Positions 35,336 to 45,056 are shown, numbered from the stretch's first letter. The stretch: 64,000 bases of DNA from Berkiella sp964496435 (GCA_964496435.1 CAZBZP010000009.1:1-64000), one strand, 5' to 3'. The notes: generated from the sequence alone by a model not told the origin. Numbers and translations are program-made.

Positions 35336-35779
35336 TTATTCTTGATCCCATAGCCTGGATACAAGATGAGTAAATTGCTCTGGTTTAATTGCATCAAAAG
35401 CCACCAATAATTCTATTCTGCGCTTTAGAGGATAGGTTTGAAAAGAGATTTTCACAAATAATCTTGAACGAAAAGCATGAACGGTAGGTCTACCCATGAT
35501 GGTTTTACCTGCACGTGTTTTTAATAACCATCTGTCTTTAGAAATCATTTGATAATACACAATTGCTTGCTTTGATGTGCGCAAACAATACCGGTGAATA
35601 GATTGATAGGCGCTTAATAATATAAAAGGAACAAGTATTATCAAAAACAGGTGAAATTGCGCACATAAAAGCGCGGCACTCAGCGCCATGCCATGAGAGA
35701 AAAGGACAAATATGGTTAATGCCTTAGAAGATTGGATTTGCGCGCTGTTGCAATCGATACTGCCTGATTGAGTCAACAA
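35336..35779 (-). CDS. YgfX/CptA-like membrane protein
   Basis: The 147-aa protein has two transmembrane segments (about 22-58) followed by a beta-rich cytoplasmic part (WLLKTRAGKTIMGRPTVHAF), the layout of E. coli YgfX (CptA). YgfX was described as a toxin affecting cytoskeletal proteins and is encoded next to SdhE. The reading frame starts with TTG at 35779 and overlaps sdhE by 56 bp; no ATG is available before residue 31, so a non-ATG start is required. Adjacency to sdhE is the strongest support. Confidence 0.75.
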   Translation of the reverse strand: MLTQSGSIDCNSAQIQSSKALTIFVLFSHGMALSAALLCAQFHLFLIILVPFILLSAYQSIHRYCLRTSKQAIVYYQMISKDRWLLKTRAGKTIMGRPTVHAFRSRLFVKISFQTYPLKRRIELLVAFDAIKPEQFTHLVSRLWDQE

Positions 35780-35999
35780 TTTGTGCTACTTCCTTGTTTT
35801 CATGTTGTGCATGATTCATTAACCAGCTGAGCAATTCAGGATCCGTTGCAGTTAATAAATGTGCAAATACTTGTTTTTGGTCTTCGCTTAGACTTTTAAA
35901 ACACGCTTCAAAATAAGGAACCAAAAAGAGATCTAATTCTAGCATACCGCGTCGGCAAGCCCAGCGGAGGCGTTCATATTCTATCTTCTCGCTATTCAT
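35724..35999 (-). CDS. sdhE: FAD assembly factor SdhE
   Basis: The 91-aa protein helps attach FAD covalently to succinate dehydrogenase and fumarate reductase flavoproteins. The hallmark RRGMLELDLFLVPYFE (residues 16-31), containing the RGxxE motif, is intact, and the length fits E. coli SdhE (88). It overlaps the ygfX-like frame and lies near ygfZ, as in E. coli, though divergently and with a DUF924 gene between. Confidence 0.94.
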   Translation of the reverse strand: MNSEKIEYERLRWACRRGMLELDLFLVPYFEACFKSLSEDQKQVFAHLLTATDPELLSWLMNHAQHENKEVAQIVDSIRQYRLQQRANPIF

Positions 36000-36139
36000 T
36001 TTTATTCTTTTTCCATGTGAATGAGGTGTGAATTATCGCGGGACGTATGGGGAAACAACTTTATTTCATGGCTACGCCATAAAAAAGTGTTCTTCCACAC
36101 GCCATTCGATATCCGTGAGCACCTCATTCATTCAGTGTG

Positions 36140-36742
36140 TTAAAACTTACTATTGGGTAACCCTAAGAATAATATTTCTTCTTGGGTGCTTTCTCTTTCT
36201 AATATTTCATTGCGATGTGGGAAGCGTCCAAAATTTAAAATAATATCATAATGCTGTTTTGCATATTCAAAACCTGATTTCATAGCTTCAAGCATTGTTG
36301 GTTGCGCACTTTGCGCTTCTTCTACCAATTGCTTCATTAAAACCAAACATAATTTTTGATCATTCAGTTCTTCTGAATGCTCTAAAGGCATGTAGAAGAA
36401 TTGCCGTTGTATCAAATTTAAATCTTTGTCTAATTTTTGCTCTCTGCCTTTTTGACATGCTTGTCGTGCCAGATAATCTTGCGTGAAGGCCAGCGGCGAA
36501 CCACGATAAATGTGTCTGGAAAATTGATCTAACAAAATAATATAGGCTAGACAACTTAGTGGGCTCTCAAGCCAATTATCCAATTCACCTTTGGCGGCTA
36601 AATGATGCACATGTTCAAAGCGCTTGCGTATTTCTTCATCTACCTCAGGTTTCGCTGAAAACCAAAGAGAGGCCTTTGCTAAAGGCTGTGTTTTATCAGT
36701 GCCGAACCAAAAATGCAAAATTTCATTAACTTTTTCAAGCAT
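36140..36742 (-). CDS. DUF924 family protein
   Basis: The 200-aa helical protein carries the family pattern: EILHFWFGTD (about 7-16), LAYIILLDQFSRHIYRGSPLAFTQD (about 66-90, in two parts) and RQFFYMPLEHSEELNDQ (about 112-128), ending with FGRFPHRNEILERES. Members have a TPR-like fold and unknown biochemical function. Length is typical. It is transcribed toward sdhE with a 140-bp gap. Confidence 0.9.
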   Translation of the reverse strand: MLEKVNEILHFWFGTDKTQPLAKASLWFSAKPEVDEEIRKRFEHVHHLAAKGELDNWLESPLSCLAYIILLDQFSRHIYRGSPLAFTQDYLARQACQKGREQKLDKDLNLIQRQFFYMPLEHSEELNDQKLCLVLMKQLVEEAQSAQPTMLEAMKSGFEYAKQHYDIILNFGRFPHRNEILERESTQEEILFLGLPNSKF

Positions 36743-36951
36743 ATGCTTCCTACTTGGACTTTAGGCGTTGTTGCTGTTCTTATCGAAGATCAGTCATGTA
36801 TTTTGTATACACTCTTTCGATCTTGAGTTGAGCATATACTGTTAGTTGATAAACTAATTAACTGGGGTTAATTTACTTAATACTTGCGAGCATTAAAATC
36901 AGTCACTAACATATCATCACCCTTAGTATTTGACTAGAGATTGCAGTTCAT

Positions 36952-37974
36952 ATGTCCCAGCAATGGCAAGATTTTTTAGCCACACAAAGCGAAATCGTAA
37001 GTAATAATTTAGCTTCTTTAGAAAGTGATTGCTGCCTTATACCTTTAATGGATTTTGGTGTGCTACATGTCACTGGCAATGACGCTAAAGCATTTTTGCA
37101 AGGACAAGTTACTTGCAACCTCAATGATGTCACTGTTAATCAAAGTATGTTGGGTGCTCATTGTAATTTAAAAGGCAGAATGCAGAGTTTATTTAGAATT
37201 TTTCAAGATGAACATGACAGCGCTTATTTTTTAATGATGCCCGTTTCCATGTTAGCACCTGCATCAACCCATTTTAAAAAGTATGCCCTCTTTTCAAAAG
37301 TGTCCTTTGATGCAACAAATTCAATGATGGGATTGGGTGTGTATGGCAATCAAAGCAAAGGACTGCTCGGCAAGATGTTTGGTGATATTACCCAAATAGT
37401 TAAACCCTATGATAGCTTGATCAAAAAAACATCAACGGACACTTACTATATAACGCTGCTGCCTGGGCAACATGCACGTTTTGAAATCTGGGGAAATGCC
37501 AACAGCATTAAAGATTTGTGGATGAGTTTAACACCTTACTGTAAAGCGCTAAGATCTCAGGCCTGGGAATTACTGGAAATCCAGGCAGGGATCCCCACCA
37601 TTTATCCGCAAACTATCGATCAGGTTTTACCACATCACGCAAATCTGTCTATCCTCAATGGCATAAGCTACACAAAGGGATGTTACTTAGGACAAGAAAT
37701 TATTGCACGCATGCAATACCGTGGAAAAATTAAGAAGCATCTTTACCGAGCTTATGTACAGGGCAGTACGGTTCTGCCACAACCCGGCACAGAGATCTTT
37801 ACGGGAGCAGATACAACAGAACCTGGCATCGTCCTAAGAAGTGCTATTAATGATTTGGGGAATATCGAGATGTTAGTTGTCATGGACGATAAGTACAGTG
37901 ATTTTGAAAATGTTTCTCTCAATTTAGCTGATGAACCCAAAGTTCTTCACCTAGACTTACCCTATAATTGCTAA
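36952..37974 (+). CDS. ygfZ: Folate-binding Fe-S cluster repair protein YgfZ
   Basis: The 340-aa protein is a relative of aminomethyltransferase (GcvT) that supports folate-dependent maintenance of certain Fe-S enzymes such as MiaB. The conserved KGCYLGQE (about 240-247) with the essential Cys is present, followed by IARMQYRGKIKK. The N-terminal VTGNDAKAFLQGQVTCNL is also typical. It is the first gene of a pair with the HDOD gene 40 bp downstream. Confidence 0.93.
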   Translation: MSQQWQDFLATQSEIVSNNLASLESDCCLIPLMDFGVLHVTGNDAKAFLQGQVTCNLNDVTVNQSMLGAHCNLKGRMQSLFRIFQDEHDSAYFLMMPVSMLAPASTHFKKYALFSKVSFDATNSMMGLGVYGNQSKGLLGKMFGDITQIVKPYDSLIKKTSTDTYYITLLPGQHARFEIWGNANSIKDLWMSLTPYCKALRSQAWELLEIQAGIPTIYPQTIDQVLPHHANLSILNGISYTKGCYLGQEIIARMQYRGKIKKHLYRAYVQGSTVLPQPGTEIFTGADTTEPGIVLRSAINDLGNIEMLVVMDDKYSDFENVSLNLADEPKVLHLDLPYNC

Positions 37975-38014
37975 GCCATTTTATAGTAAAGACAGGAAGT
38001 CATAAGGAAGTTAA

Positions 38015-38854
38015 ATGTCAGCACCAGAGCATTCTAAGGTTTTATACAATGAAATTCTTGAAAACATAGAAAAGAATCGAATTCCCTTGCCAACCCAACC
38101 CAAGATTGCTATCGCTATTCAAGAACTAAGTGAAAATCCAGATGTCACTATAGAAGAACTCAACGATGTCATCGGCAGAGATCCAGGTCTTACCGCACGA
38201 ATTATTCGCATAGCAAATAGCCCATTAGTGCGAGGCCGCGTTTCTATCAATACCTTAAAAACAGCAATCAGCCGCCTTGGTACAGGTTTCGTGGCAAATA
38301 TGGCCATCGGTCTTGCTATGGAGCAATTGTTTTGCGCTAAAAATAAAGTGGTCGAAGAAAAAATGCGTCAAGCTTGGCAGCACAGTGGTGATGTTGCGGC
38401 AACGTCTTATGCCATCGCGGATTTTACAAAAGCCTTCCCAGCCGAAGAAGCCATGCTTGCTGGGCTCTTACATGAAATAGGCATGTTACCCATTCTCACT
38501 TTCGCAGAAAAAAACACAGAAATCGTGCAAAACCAAGAATTGTTTGAAATCCTTATTCAAAAATTCAGTCCTAATTTAGGTGAAGCGATTTTAAGTTCCT
38601 GGCAATTTCCGCGCTACATTGCAGAAGTTCCTAAGATGTTAACTGATATTTACCGTAACATACCGCAAGCGGATTTAGCTGATATCGTTTTGGTTGCGAA
38701 ATTATATTGCATCGAGGGCACTAAAAGTCCGCTCAGCGCTATTAATAAAGCTGAAATACCTGCATATCAACGCCTAAATCTTGATCCCAAACGATTAAAC
38801 ACAGATCCTGGATTGGCCAAGAAGTTAGAAGAAGTCGCCTCCTTATTTTCTTAA
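38015..38854 (+). CDS. HDOD domain protein
   Basis: The 279-aa protein consists of one HDOD domain (about residues 15-215): LPTQPKIAIAIQELSENPDV, then IGRDPGLTARIIRIANSP, ISRLGTGFVANMAIGL and GLLHEIGMLPILTFAE. HDOD proteins are signalling or regulatory outputs, usually without phosphodiesterase catalysis. No extra GGDEF/EAL domain is attached. AAGGAAG precedes the ATG. The gene is probably co-transcribed with ygfZ. Partner and signal are unknown. Confidence 0.9.
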   Translation: MSAPEHSKVLYNEILENIEKNRIPLPTQPKIAIAIQELSENPDVTIEELNDVIGRDPGLTARIIRIANSPLVRGRVSINTLKTAISRLGTGFVANMAIGLAMEQLFCAKNKVVEEKMRQAWQHSGDVAATSYAIADFTKAFPAEEAMLAGLLHEIGMLPILTFAEKNTEIVQNQELFEILIQKFSPNLGEAILSSWQFPRYIAEVPKMLTDIYRNIPQADLADIVLVAKLYCIEGTKSPLSAINKAEIPAYQRLNLDPKRLNTDPGLAKKLEEVASLFS

Positions 38855-38865
38855 AATCCCGAATC

Positions 38866-38925
38866 CTGCTCTCTTTTAATGAAGGGGGCAGGCATTGTTC
38901 CATTCCCTCTTTTAATCCAGACCGG
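38866..38925. repeat. Degenerate mosaic repeat remnant
   Basis: CCTGCTCTCTTTTAATGAAGGGGGCAGG (in two blocks around 38866-38892) can form an imperfect hairpin, and CCCTCTTTTAATCC follows. The words resemble the CCCTCTTT and AAGGGGG modules of the fuller copies. It lies between the HDOD and ankyrin genes. Confidence 0.4.
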
Positions 38926-38969
38926 CTAAGCGTATTATCTGAGCCCCAATACATCAGGATTAATTCGAT

Positions 38970-39434
38970 ATGCCGCAAATCAAAGATTTATCTGCTCCAT
39001 CTCAAGCAAAATTGCTCAAATTTGCACAACAATGGATAGGAACCACGCTTAGTTCAGATACATTTTCCGCATGGGATTTAAATGCGCGTGTAGGTGCATT
39101 CAGCACAAATTGGTTGCCAGGCTATTTTCTTCATTTTGCCATCCTAGAAGATGAAGTTGAATTAGTAGATGAATTATGCGAACTAAAGGTGAATCTCGAC
39201 CAAAGAGATGAATGTTTTGGCGGCAAAACACCCTTACAGGTTGCATGTGATTATGGACGCCACAGTATTGTAAGAACGCTCATCAGTTATGATGCAAGTC
39301 AAGAAGGTATTTCATTAGATTATGACATGACACAACCACTTACGTTTTTATGGTGTATGAAAGAATTATTCATGGCAAGAAATGCTAACTACGAAAAAGT
39401 CGCAACTGCAATAAATATGAAAAGATATAAATAA
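38970..39434 (+). CDS. Small ankyrin repeat protein
   Basis: The 154-aa soluble protein contains about two ankyrin units at residues 50-110: FHFAILEDEVELVDELCEL, then GGKTPLQVACDYGRHSIVRT with LISYDAS. The N-terminal helix and C-terminal basic tail (INMKRYK) are unassigned. Its stop codon touches a palindromic repeat. A regulatory or effector role cannot be separated on sequence. Confidence 0.72.
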   Translation: MPQIKDLSAPSQAKLLKFAQQWIGTTLSSDTFSAWDLNARVGAFSTNWLPGYFLHFAILEDEVELVDELCELKVNLDQRDECFGGKTPLQVACDYGRHSIVRTLISYDASQEGISLDYDMTQPLTFLWCMKELFMARNANYEKVATAINMKRYK

Positions 39435-39482
39435 ATCCCCCACGCGCAAAGCGCGTCGCCCCCTTATATTCAAAGGGGGCTG
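39433..39482. repeat. Mosaic repeat, half copy between convergent genes
   Basis: AAATCCCCC is followed by an ACGCGC-AAA-GCGCGT hairpin and GCCCCCTTATATTCAAAGGGGGC. This is the last two modules of the full copies in inverse orientation. It begins within the stop codon region of the ankyrin gene and ends 19 bp before the lysS stop. Its stems could serve as a terminator for both. Confidence 0.7.
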
Positions 39483-39500
39483 GGCTGTTCTGAAGGTAGA

Positions 39501-41009
39501 TTAATCAGTCGTAACATGACGCATTTGTGGAAATAGAATAACATCGCGAATAGATGGCGAATCGGTAAATAACATCACCAATCTGTCTATACCAATGCCC
39601 TCTCCTGCTGTTGGCGGCAATCCGTGTTCCAAGGCCACGATATAATCTGCATCATAATGCATCGCTTCATTATCGCCTTGCGCTAATTGTGATGCCTGCT
39701 CTTTGAAACGCGCAGCTTGATCTTCTGGATCATTTAACTCAGAGAAACCATTGGCAATTTCACGACCACCAATAAAAAATTCAAATCTGTCAGTAACGAG
39801 CGGGTTATCATTGTTACAACGCGCCAAGGGAGATACTTCCAAGGGATATTCGGTTATGAATGTTGGCTGTTTCACTTCACTTTCAACAGTTTTTTCAAAA
39901 ATTTCAATTTGAATTTTGCCCAAACCATAATCAGGTTTTAATGGAATCCCCAGATCTTTTGCATATTCCGTTATTTTGTTCAAATCATCGACATCTTCTG
40001 GTTTTAACTTAGGATTATATTTGCAAATGGCTTCTTTCACGGTCATGCGAGTAAAGGGTTTAGAGAAATCAAAGCTTTCACCTTGATATTCAATAATTTG
40101 TGAACCTATTACCTTATCACATAAATGTCTAAGCAACTTCTCCGTAAAGTCCATCAAATCATGATAATCCGCATAGGCTTGATAAAACTCTATCATGGTG
40201 AATTCAGGATTATGTCTGGTTGACAAGCCTTCATTTCTAAAATTACGGTTAATCTCAAATACCCTTTCAAAACCACCAACGACCAAACGTTTTAGATATA
40301 ATTCTGGTGCAATGCGAAGATAAAGTTTCATATCCAAAGCATTATGGTGAGTAATAAAAGGCCTTGCTGCTGCGCCCCCTGGAATGGGCTGCATCATCGG
40401 CGTTTCCACTTCCATATACTGATGTTGCGTAAAAAATTCACGCATCTCTTGAATTAATTTGGCGCGAATTTTAAAAGTTTTACGTGATTTTTCATTAGTG
40501 ACAATATCTAAATAACGCTGACGGTAGCGCATTTCTTGATCTGCTAAACCATGGTATTTTTCAGGTAAGGGACGTAGCGCTTTGGTTAAAAGCACCACTT
40601 TTTTTACTTTCACTGAAAGCTCATTAGTTTTAGTCTTAAATAAAACGCCCTCGATACCAATGATATCGCCCAGATCCCAATGTTTAAAATCCTCATACAT
40701 GCCTTGGGGTAAATCATCCTGACGCAGATAAGCCTGCATTTGGCCAGACATATCTTGAATATTAACAAAACTGGCTTTGCCCATATGACGACGTGTCATT
40801 ATGCGCCCTGACATGCTGACTTCAATCGGCTTGGCTTCAAAGGCAGTATTATCAAGCTCACCAAATTCTGCGTGTACACACGCTGCTAAATGCGTAGGTC
40901 TAAAATTATTGGGAAATGCATTTCCTTTGGCACGCAGTGCTTTTAATTTTTCACGACGTTGTCTGATTTGTTCGTTAACATCTTCAACAATATTGATTTC
41001 TTCTGACAT
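39501..41009 (-). CDS. lysS: Lysyl-tRNA synthetase (class II)
   Basis: The 502-aa enzyme charges tRNA-Lys. The N-terminal OB anticodon-binding domain (about 60-150; MSGRIMTRRHMGKASFVNIQ) precedes the class II core with motif 1 (EVETPMMQPIPGGAAARPF), motif 2 (FEINRNFRNEGLSTRHNPEF) and motif 3 (GEGIGIDRLVMLFTDSPSIR). Length matches E. coli LysS (505). It follows prfB by 30 bp in the conserved recJ-prfB-lysS order. Confidence 0.97.
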   Translation of the reverse strand: MSEEINIVEDVNEQIRQRREKLKALRAKGNAFPNNFRPTHLAACVHAEFGELDNTAFEAKPIEVSMSGRIMTRRHMGKASFVNIQDMSGQMQAYLRQDDLPQGMYEDFKHWDLGDIIGIEGVLFKTKTNELSVKVKKVVLLTKALRPLPEKYHGLADQEMRYRQRYLDIVTNEKSRKTFKIRAKLIQEMREFFTQHQYMEVETPMMQPIPGGAAARPFITHHNALDMKLYLRIAPELYLKRLVVGGFERVFEINRNFRNEGLSTRHNPEFTMIEFYQAYADYHDLMDFTEKLLRHLCDKVIGSQIIEYQGESFDFSKPFTRMTVKEAICKYNPKLKPEDVDDLNKITEYAKDLGIPLKPDYGLGKIQIEIFEKTVESEVKQPTFITEYPLEVSPLARCNNDNPLVTDRFEFFIGGREIANGFSELNDPEDQAARFKEQASQLAQGDNEAMHYDADYIVALEHGLPPTAGEGIGIDRLVMLFTDSPSIRDVILFPQMRHVTTD

Positions 41010-41039
41010 ATACTTTTCCGATTTTAAATGAGTTTTAAA

Positions 41040-42138
41040 TTATAATCCGCTTTTTAAACTTGCTGTCATAAACATATCAAGGAGGTTACCGTCCAAAACA
41101 CCTTGGGTGTTTGAAGTTTCCACGCCCGTTCTTAAATCCTTTACGCGAGAATCATCTAATACATAGGAGCGAATTTGTGATCCCCAGCCAATATCAGATT
41201 TATTCTGTTCTAAGGTCAATTGTTCTGCCTGACGCTTTCGCATTTCCATTTCATACAATTTGGCTTTGAGCTGGCTCATTGCCTCGGCACGATTTTTATG
41301 TTGAGAACGATCGCTCTGACATTGCACCACAATACCGCTTGGGATATGGGTGATACGGATAGCAGAATCCGTTCTGTTAACATGCTGCCCGCCTGCCCCA
41401 CTGGCACGATAGGTATCAACACGCAAATCAGCAGGATTGATGACAATATCAATGCTGTCGTCAACGATGGGTGACACGAATACTGCCGCAAAAGAGGTAT
41501 GGCGACGATTGCCTGAATCAAAAGGTGATTTTCTTACCAAGCGATGCACACCAGTTTCTGTTCGCAACCAACCATAGGCATATTCGCCTTCAACTTTTAT
41601 CGTGGCACTTTTAATGCCAGCGACTTCACCGCTTGAGGCTTCTTGTAAGGTCGCTTTAAAGCCTTTACGCTCGCACCAGCGTAAAAACATCCGCAAAATC
41701 ATTTCAGCCCAGTCTTGGGCTTCAGTACCACCCGAACCTGCTTGAATATCAAGATAAGCATCATTCGCGTCGAGTTCACCTGCAAACATGCGGCGAAATT
41801 CTAAATCCTCAACAATGCCCTCTAAACGTGTCCCTTCTACTTCCAGATCATGGAAAGCGCCGGTGTCATCTTCGTCTTTAGCAATTAAAAGTAATTCCAA
41901 GGCTTCATCTAAGCTGCTTGTCGCTTCAGTGATGAGTTTTACTACTTTTTCCAAAGAAACGCGTTCTTTGCCTAATGCTTGGGCAAGTTCTGCATCTTCC
42001 CATATTTTGGGTGATTCCAACATGACCCTGACTTCTTCAAGCCGTTCTGATTTGGCTTCAAAGTCAAAGATACCCCCGAAGTTCACCAAGGCGTTTGATA
42101 AGATCTTTTAATTTTGTTTGTAAGGGTGCAATTTCCAC
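41040..42138 (-). CDS. prfB: Peptide chain release factor 2, with programmed +1 frameshift
   Basis: RF2 reads UGA and UAA stop codons. The complete gene starts at GTG 42138 (AAGGAAC 4 bases upstream) and encodes MEIAPLQTKLKDLIKRLGEL then RGYL. At 42069-42063 it reads CTT-TGA-C, where ribosomes shift +1 to continue as DFEAKSERLEEV; a Shine-Dalgarno-like GGGGG lies just before, as in E. coli. The product is about 365 aa. The SPFDSG stop-recognition loop (SPFDSGNRRHTS) and GAGGQHVNRTDSA with GGQ are intact. This autoregulates RF2: low RF2 favours frameshifting. The zero-frame-only view would wrongly start at 42089. Confidence 0.96.
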
Positions 42139-42151
42139 TTTTGTTCCTTAT

Positions 42152-42216
42152 AAAACCCCCCTCGCCCCCTTTGATAACAAAGGGGGGTATACCAAAGGGG
42201 AACACACAGGGGGTTT
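42152..42216. repeat. Mosaic repeat, partial copy between recJ and prfB
   Basis: AAAACCCCCC and CAGGGGGTTTA bound the element. Inside, CCCCCTTTGATAACAAAGGGGGG forms a strong hairpin (about 42164-42187). It is located in the recJ-prfB gap, upstream of the prfB ribosome site on the transcribed minus strand, so prfB mRNA or the recJ 5' region would carry it. Confidence 0.7.
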
Positions 42217-42218
42217 AT

Positions 42219-43988
42219 TTAATCACTTACTTTTTCCAAATGCACAATTTGGCAATTTAACTTTCTTTGTCCTCTGAAGGTTTGCAATTTAGGTGAAAAA
42301 ACAACTTTCACCTCATCCCCTATGCTAACCGTCAAAGGCTCGTCTTCTCTTTTGCAATTAAACCACACGGCTTCAAACCAGAGGGAGTCTACCGATAAGC
42401 CTACTCTGGCGTGTACTTTGGTTTGGCCCATCAAGGTCAAACTTACTATTTTACCACTTAGCTCAAATGCCGGAAATTCAAATTCACGCCCAAATGGCTC
42501 CAGCTGGGCAACCAACTTTTCTGTAAAATCAATGGAGAGGTTCTCAATAGCAAATTGCCCATCTGTCCAAATGACAGGGCCTATCATGTCTGCCTTAACA
42601 GTTTCTTTTAAGACATTTTCAAACTGCTCTGAAAATTCTTCAAAAACGGCACGTTTAATTGTTAAACCAGCAGCGCCTTGGTGGCCGCCAAAGCGTTCTA
42701 ACAGATGAGGAGCGCGGTCATAAATGGTTTGCAAAACGTCTCTTAAATGAACGCCTTCGATGGAACGCGCAGAGCCTGTTAACAAGGAAGGCTCCGTATC
42801 CTTAGGGCAAAAGATAATAACGGGTCTGCCAAATAAATCCTTCAACCGGCTAGCGGAAATGCCATGCACCCCAGCATGCCCATCTTCTAGAAATGCACAG
42901 ATCCCAATCCGACCTGCTTGGTATTGTTTGATGGCTTGTTTCAGTGCTAATTGGGTAATATTGTCCTGAATACTTTTTCTTTCGCCATTTTGTACTTGTA
43001 AATGCTCTACCCATTTTTTTGCTTCGTTATCGTCTTTTGCCAATAAAAAACTTACCGAACCAAAGGCGCAAGATAAGCGTCCATCGCTGTTGAGTAGCGG
43101 CCCAATTTTAAAGCCCAGATCTTCAGATGAGAGCGGCAAAGACACCAGGGGTAAAATGGCACGCCAACAGGGTCTTAAACCTTGTTGGATTGATTTCATG
43201 CCATATGCAACCACAGCGCGATTATTACGACTTCTGGCAATGCTCACGCAATCGGCAATGGTACCCACAGCAACAAAATCTAAGCACTCGGCTAAAGATG
43301 CAACCTTTTTGCCTTGTGAAACTAATTGCTGCCTGGTTGCAGCCATCAATAACCAAGCAACCATGCATCCAGCAATATATCTATCCGGGTATTGGCAATC
43401 TTCACGTGTTGGGTTGATAACAGCAAAAGCACTTTGCGGTATGCCTTCGCTTGGGATCTCATGGTGATCAGTCACAATGACATCAATGCCATGTTCTTTA
43501 AGGAGCTTAATACGCTGTTCATCGCCTGAACCATTATCGGCAGTAATGATGAGTGATGGACGTTCTGTGTCGTTTAAAATTCGCAAAGCAACCGCTTCAG
43601 ATAAGCCATAACCTTCCTTTAAACGATGTCCAATATAGGACTTTACCCTTGAGACGGGATGCCCAAAGAAATCCGTTAATGCACTATAGATAACCGCATG
43701 GCTAGTTTGTCCATCGCAATCATGATCAGTCTCAATACCAATTATTTCATTGTTCTCTAAGGCTAAAATTAATCTTTGAACCGCCTTTGAGATATCAGCC
43801 AAACTGCTGGGTGCATCCAACGATTTCAAGCGTGGTGATAAGAGTTCCTTTGGGGTGATGTCATCCAGAAAAGGACGTGAGGCTATAATCCTTGAGATAA
43901 GTGGCGAGAGGCCTTCCTCAATTGAACTTTGCTCTCTTTGCGTATTCACCATACGTTGTTTTATTTTAGGTCGCGGTAAAGTTAACAT
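42219..43988 (-). CDS. recJ: Single-stranded-DNA-specific exonuclease RecJ
   Basis: The 589-aa 5'-3' exonuclease acts in recombination and mismatch repair. DHH-type metal-binding motifs are seen: ETDHDCDGQTSHAVIYSA (about 85-102), TADNGSGD and VTDHHEIPSEG (about 173-183). The C-terminal DHHA1 motif follows as GGHQGAAGLTI (about 442), then an OB-like tail. Length is close to E. coli RecJ (577). It follows the RpfE-like gene by 19 bp. Confidence 0.95.
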   Translation of the reverse strand: MLTLPRPKIKQRMVNTQREQSSIEEGLSPLISRIIASRPFLDDITPKELLSPRLKSLDAPSSLADISKAVQRLILALENNEIIGIETDHDCDGQTSHAVIYSALTDFFGHPVSRVKSYIGHRLKEGYGLSEAVALRILNDTERPSLIITADNGSGDEQRIKLLKEHGIDVIVTDHHEIPSEGIPQSAFAVINPTREDCQYPDRYIAGCMVAWLLMAATRQQLVSQGKKVASLAECLDFVAVGTIADCVSIARSRNNRAVVAYGMKSIQQGLRPCWRAILPLVSLPLSSEDLGFKIGPLLNSDGRLSCAFGSVSFLLAKDDNEAKKWVEHLQVQNGERKSIQDNITQLALKQAIKQYQAGRIGICAFLEDGHAGVHGISASRLKDLFGRPVIIFCPKDTEPSLLTGSARSIEGVHLRDVLQTIYDRAPHLLERFGGHQGAAGLTIKRAVFEEFSEQFENVLKETVKADMIGPVIWTDGQFAIENLSIDFTEKLVAQLEPFGREFEFPAFELSGKIVSLTLMGQTKVHARVGLSVDSLWFEAVWFNCKREDEPLTVSIGDEVKVVFSPKLQTFRGQRKLNCQIVHLEKVSD

Positions 43989-44007
43989 GGTATTTTAGCT
44001 TATTATT

Positions 44008-45000
44008 TTATTTTCCAAGGCGCATCGGATTTCGCACTTTTCGCCAAAAAAAGTGTAAATTCATTTTTGAAAGGCTATAGGTGGCCGTTTCAGTTAATAT
44101 GGTTACTTTTTCTATTTTTCCTTTCATCAGTGCTTGCATCAAAAAATCAAAGCAACTTTTTTCAAAGTGTTCTAATTTGTTTTCCCAATTATTGAGCAAC
44201 TGTTGGCTATAAAGATAGTAAAAGGACAGATCGGCAATCAGTATATTTTTATGGTTTGCAAATATTTCATCTTTAAATTCTACTGCCAGAGGCTTGACCT
44301 GCTTATCTGCGAGTTTTGCAAGCCCCTTTATCATATCATCATTGCTATAAATCATGTCATAAGCAGTTTGTATCTGCTGTGGCAGCTTGCCCAGTCCCCA
44401 AAACCATAAACTGGAAGCGACAGGTAAATGAGAATTCATGCGTTCGCCTTCGAGTAACATCTGGCATTCAGTGAATAAGCGCTGCCAGTATGCGCTATCT
44501 GGACCTTTGGGCAATAAGCTGTGTAACTGCTTATGAAGCACATCCCATAAATCAGTGAAAGTGACTTGTGTATGTTGCTCAAGGCTGCACAACCAATGTA
44601 ATGAGGGGGTGTAGCTTAAATTGAGTGCATCTTGATTAAGCAGTGAATTCAAAGCTTGAACAAGATGTTTTGCTTGTACCTCATTTAAGTGTAAATCTTC
44701 ATTCCCCAGCAAAAATGCAGTTTGGTGTGTAACCAAACATTCAACTAAGGAGGCAATACACCACAGCTTGGTATTATCCTTCTCAATTAAGCCTTGTCCT
44801 AAGGCTGATAAAGCGCCTGTGGGTAATGGGGAATCTTCTAGCCCCTTAAAAAGGTAGTTAATCCCGCTTTGGATATCGTGTTTTTCTTGTTTTTTCTGTG
44901 AACGAGAGAGCATTTTGAATAAAAAAGGCAAGTAAAGACCAGTTTCTTTCATATAATTGCATAACAAACCGGGCAAATATAAAGTGACGTGGGGATTCAT
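44008..45000 (-). CDS. RpfE-type protein (COG4255-like)
   Basis: The 330-aa protein resembles RpfE of the Xanthomonas rpf region, which is also next to recJ. The recognisable signature is SSLWFWGLGKLP (about 202-213); relatives have N-SLW-WGGG and similarity to phosphoglycerate-mutase-like alkaline phosphatase folds. Biochemical activity is unknown. It starts MNPHVTLYLPGLL and lies 19 bp ahead of recJ on the same strand, probably co-transcribed, and is divergent from the Mth938-like gene. Confidence 0.7.
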   Translation of the reverse strand: MNPHVTLYLPGLLCNYMKETGLYLPFLFKMLSRSQKKQEKHDIQSGINYLFKGLEDSPLPTGALSALGQGLIEKDNTKLWCIASLVECLVTHQTAFLLGNEDLHLNEVQAKHLVQALNSLLNQDALNLSYTPSLHWLCSLEQHTQVTFTDLWDVLHKQLHSLLPKGPDSAYWQRLFTECQMLLEGERMNSHLPVASSLWFWGLGKLPQQIQTAYDMIYSNDDMIKGLAKLADKQVKPLAVEFKDEIFANHKNILIADLSFYYLYSQQLLNNWENKLEHFEKSCFDFLMQALMKGKIEKVTILTETATYSLSKMNLHFFWRKVRNPMRLGK

Positions 45001-45047
45001 TTTTGGTTAGGTATTCCAATTATTTTAAGATGCAGTGCCTTTGTTTT

Positions 45048-45056
45048 TGGTATAAT
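45048..45056 (+). promoter_or_regulatory. Extended -10 promoter of the Mth938-like gene
   Basis: TGGTATAAT gives a consensus -10 hexamer at 45051-45056 with the TGn extension. The ATG at 45088 follows 31 bp later with GGAG (gtggagtagc) between. The -35 region is poor, acceptable for this promoter type. Confidence 0.5.

Noticed and set aside
42063..42089. prfB starting at 42089 (MVNFGGIFDFEAK)
   Set aside because: That frame upstream of the shift is read out of phase; the GTG at 42138 with the CTT-TGA-C shift gives the true N-terminus.
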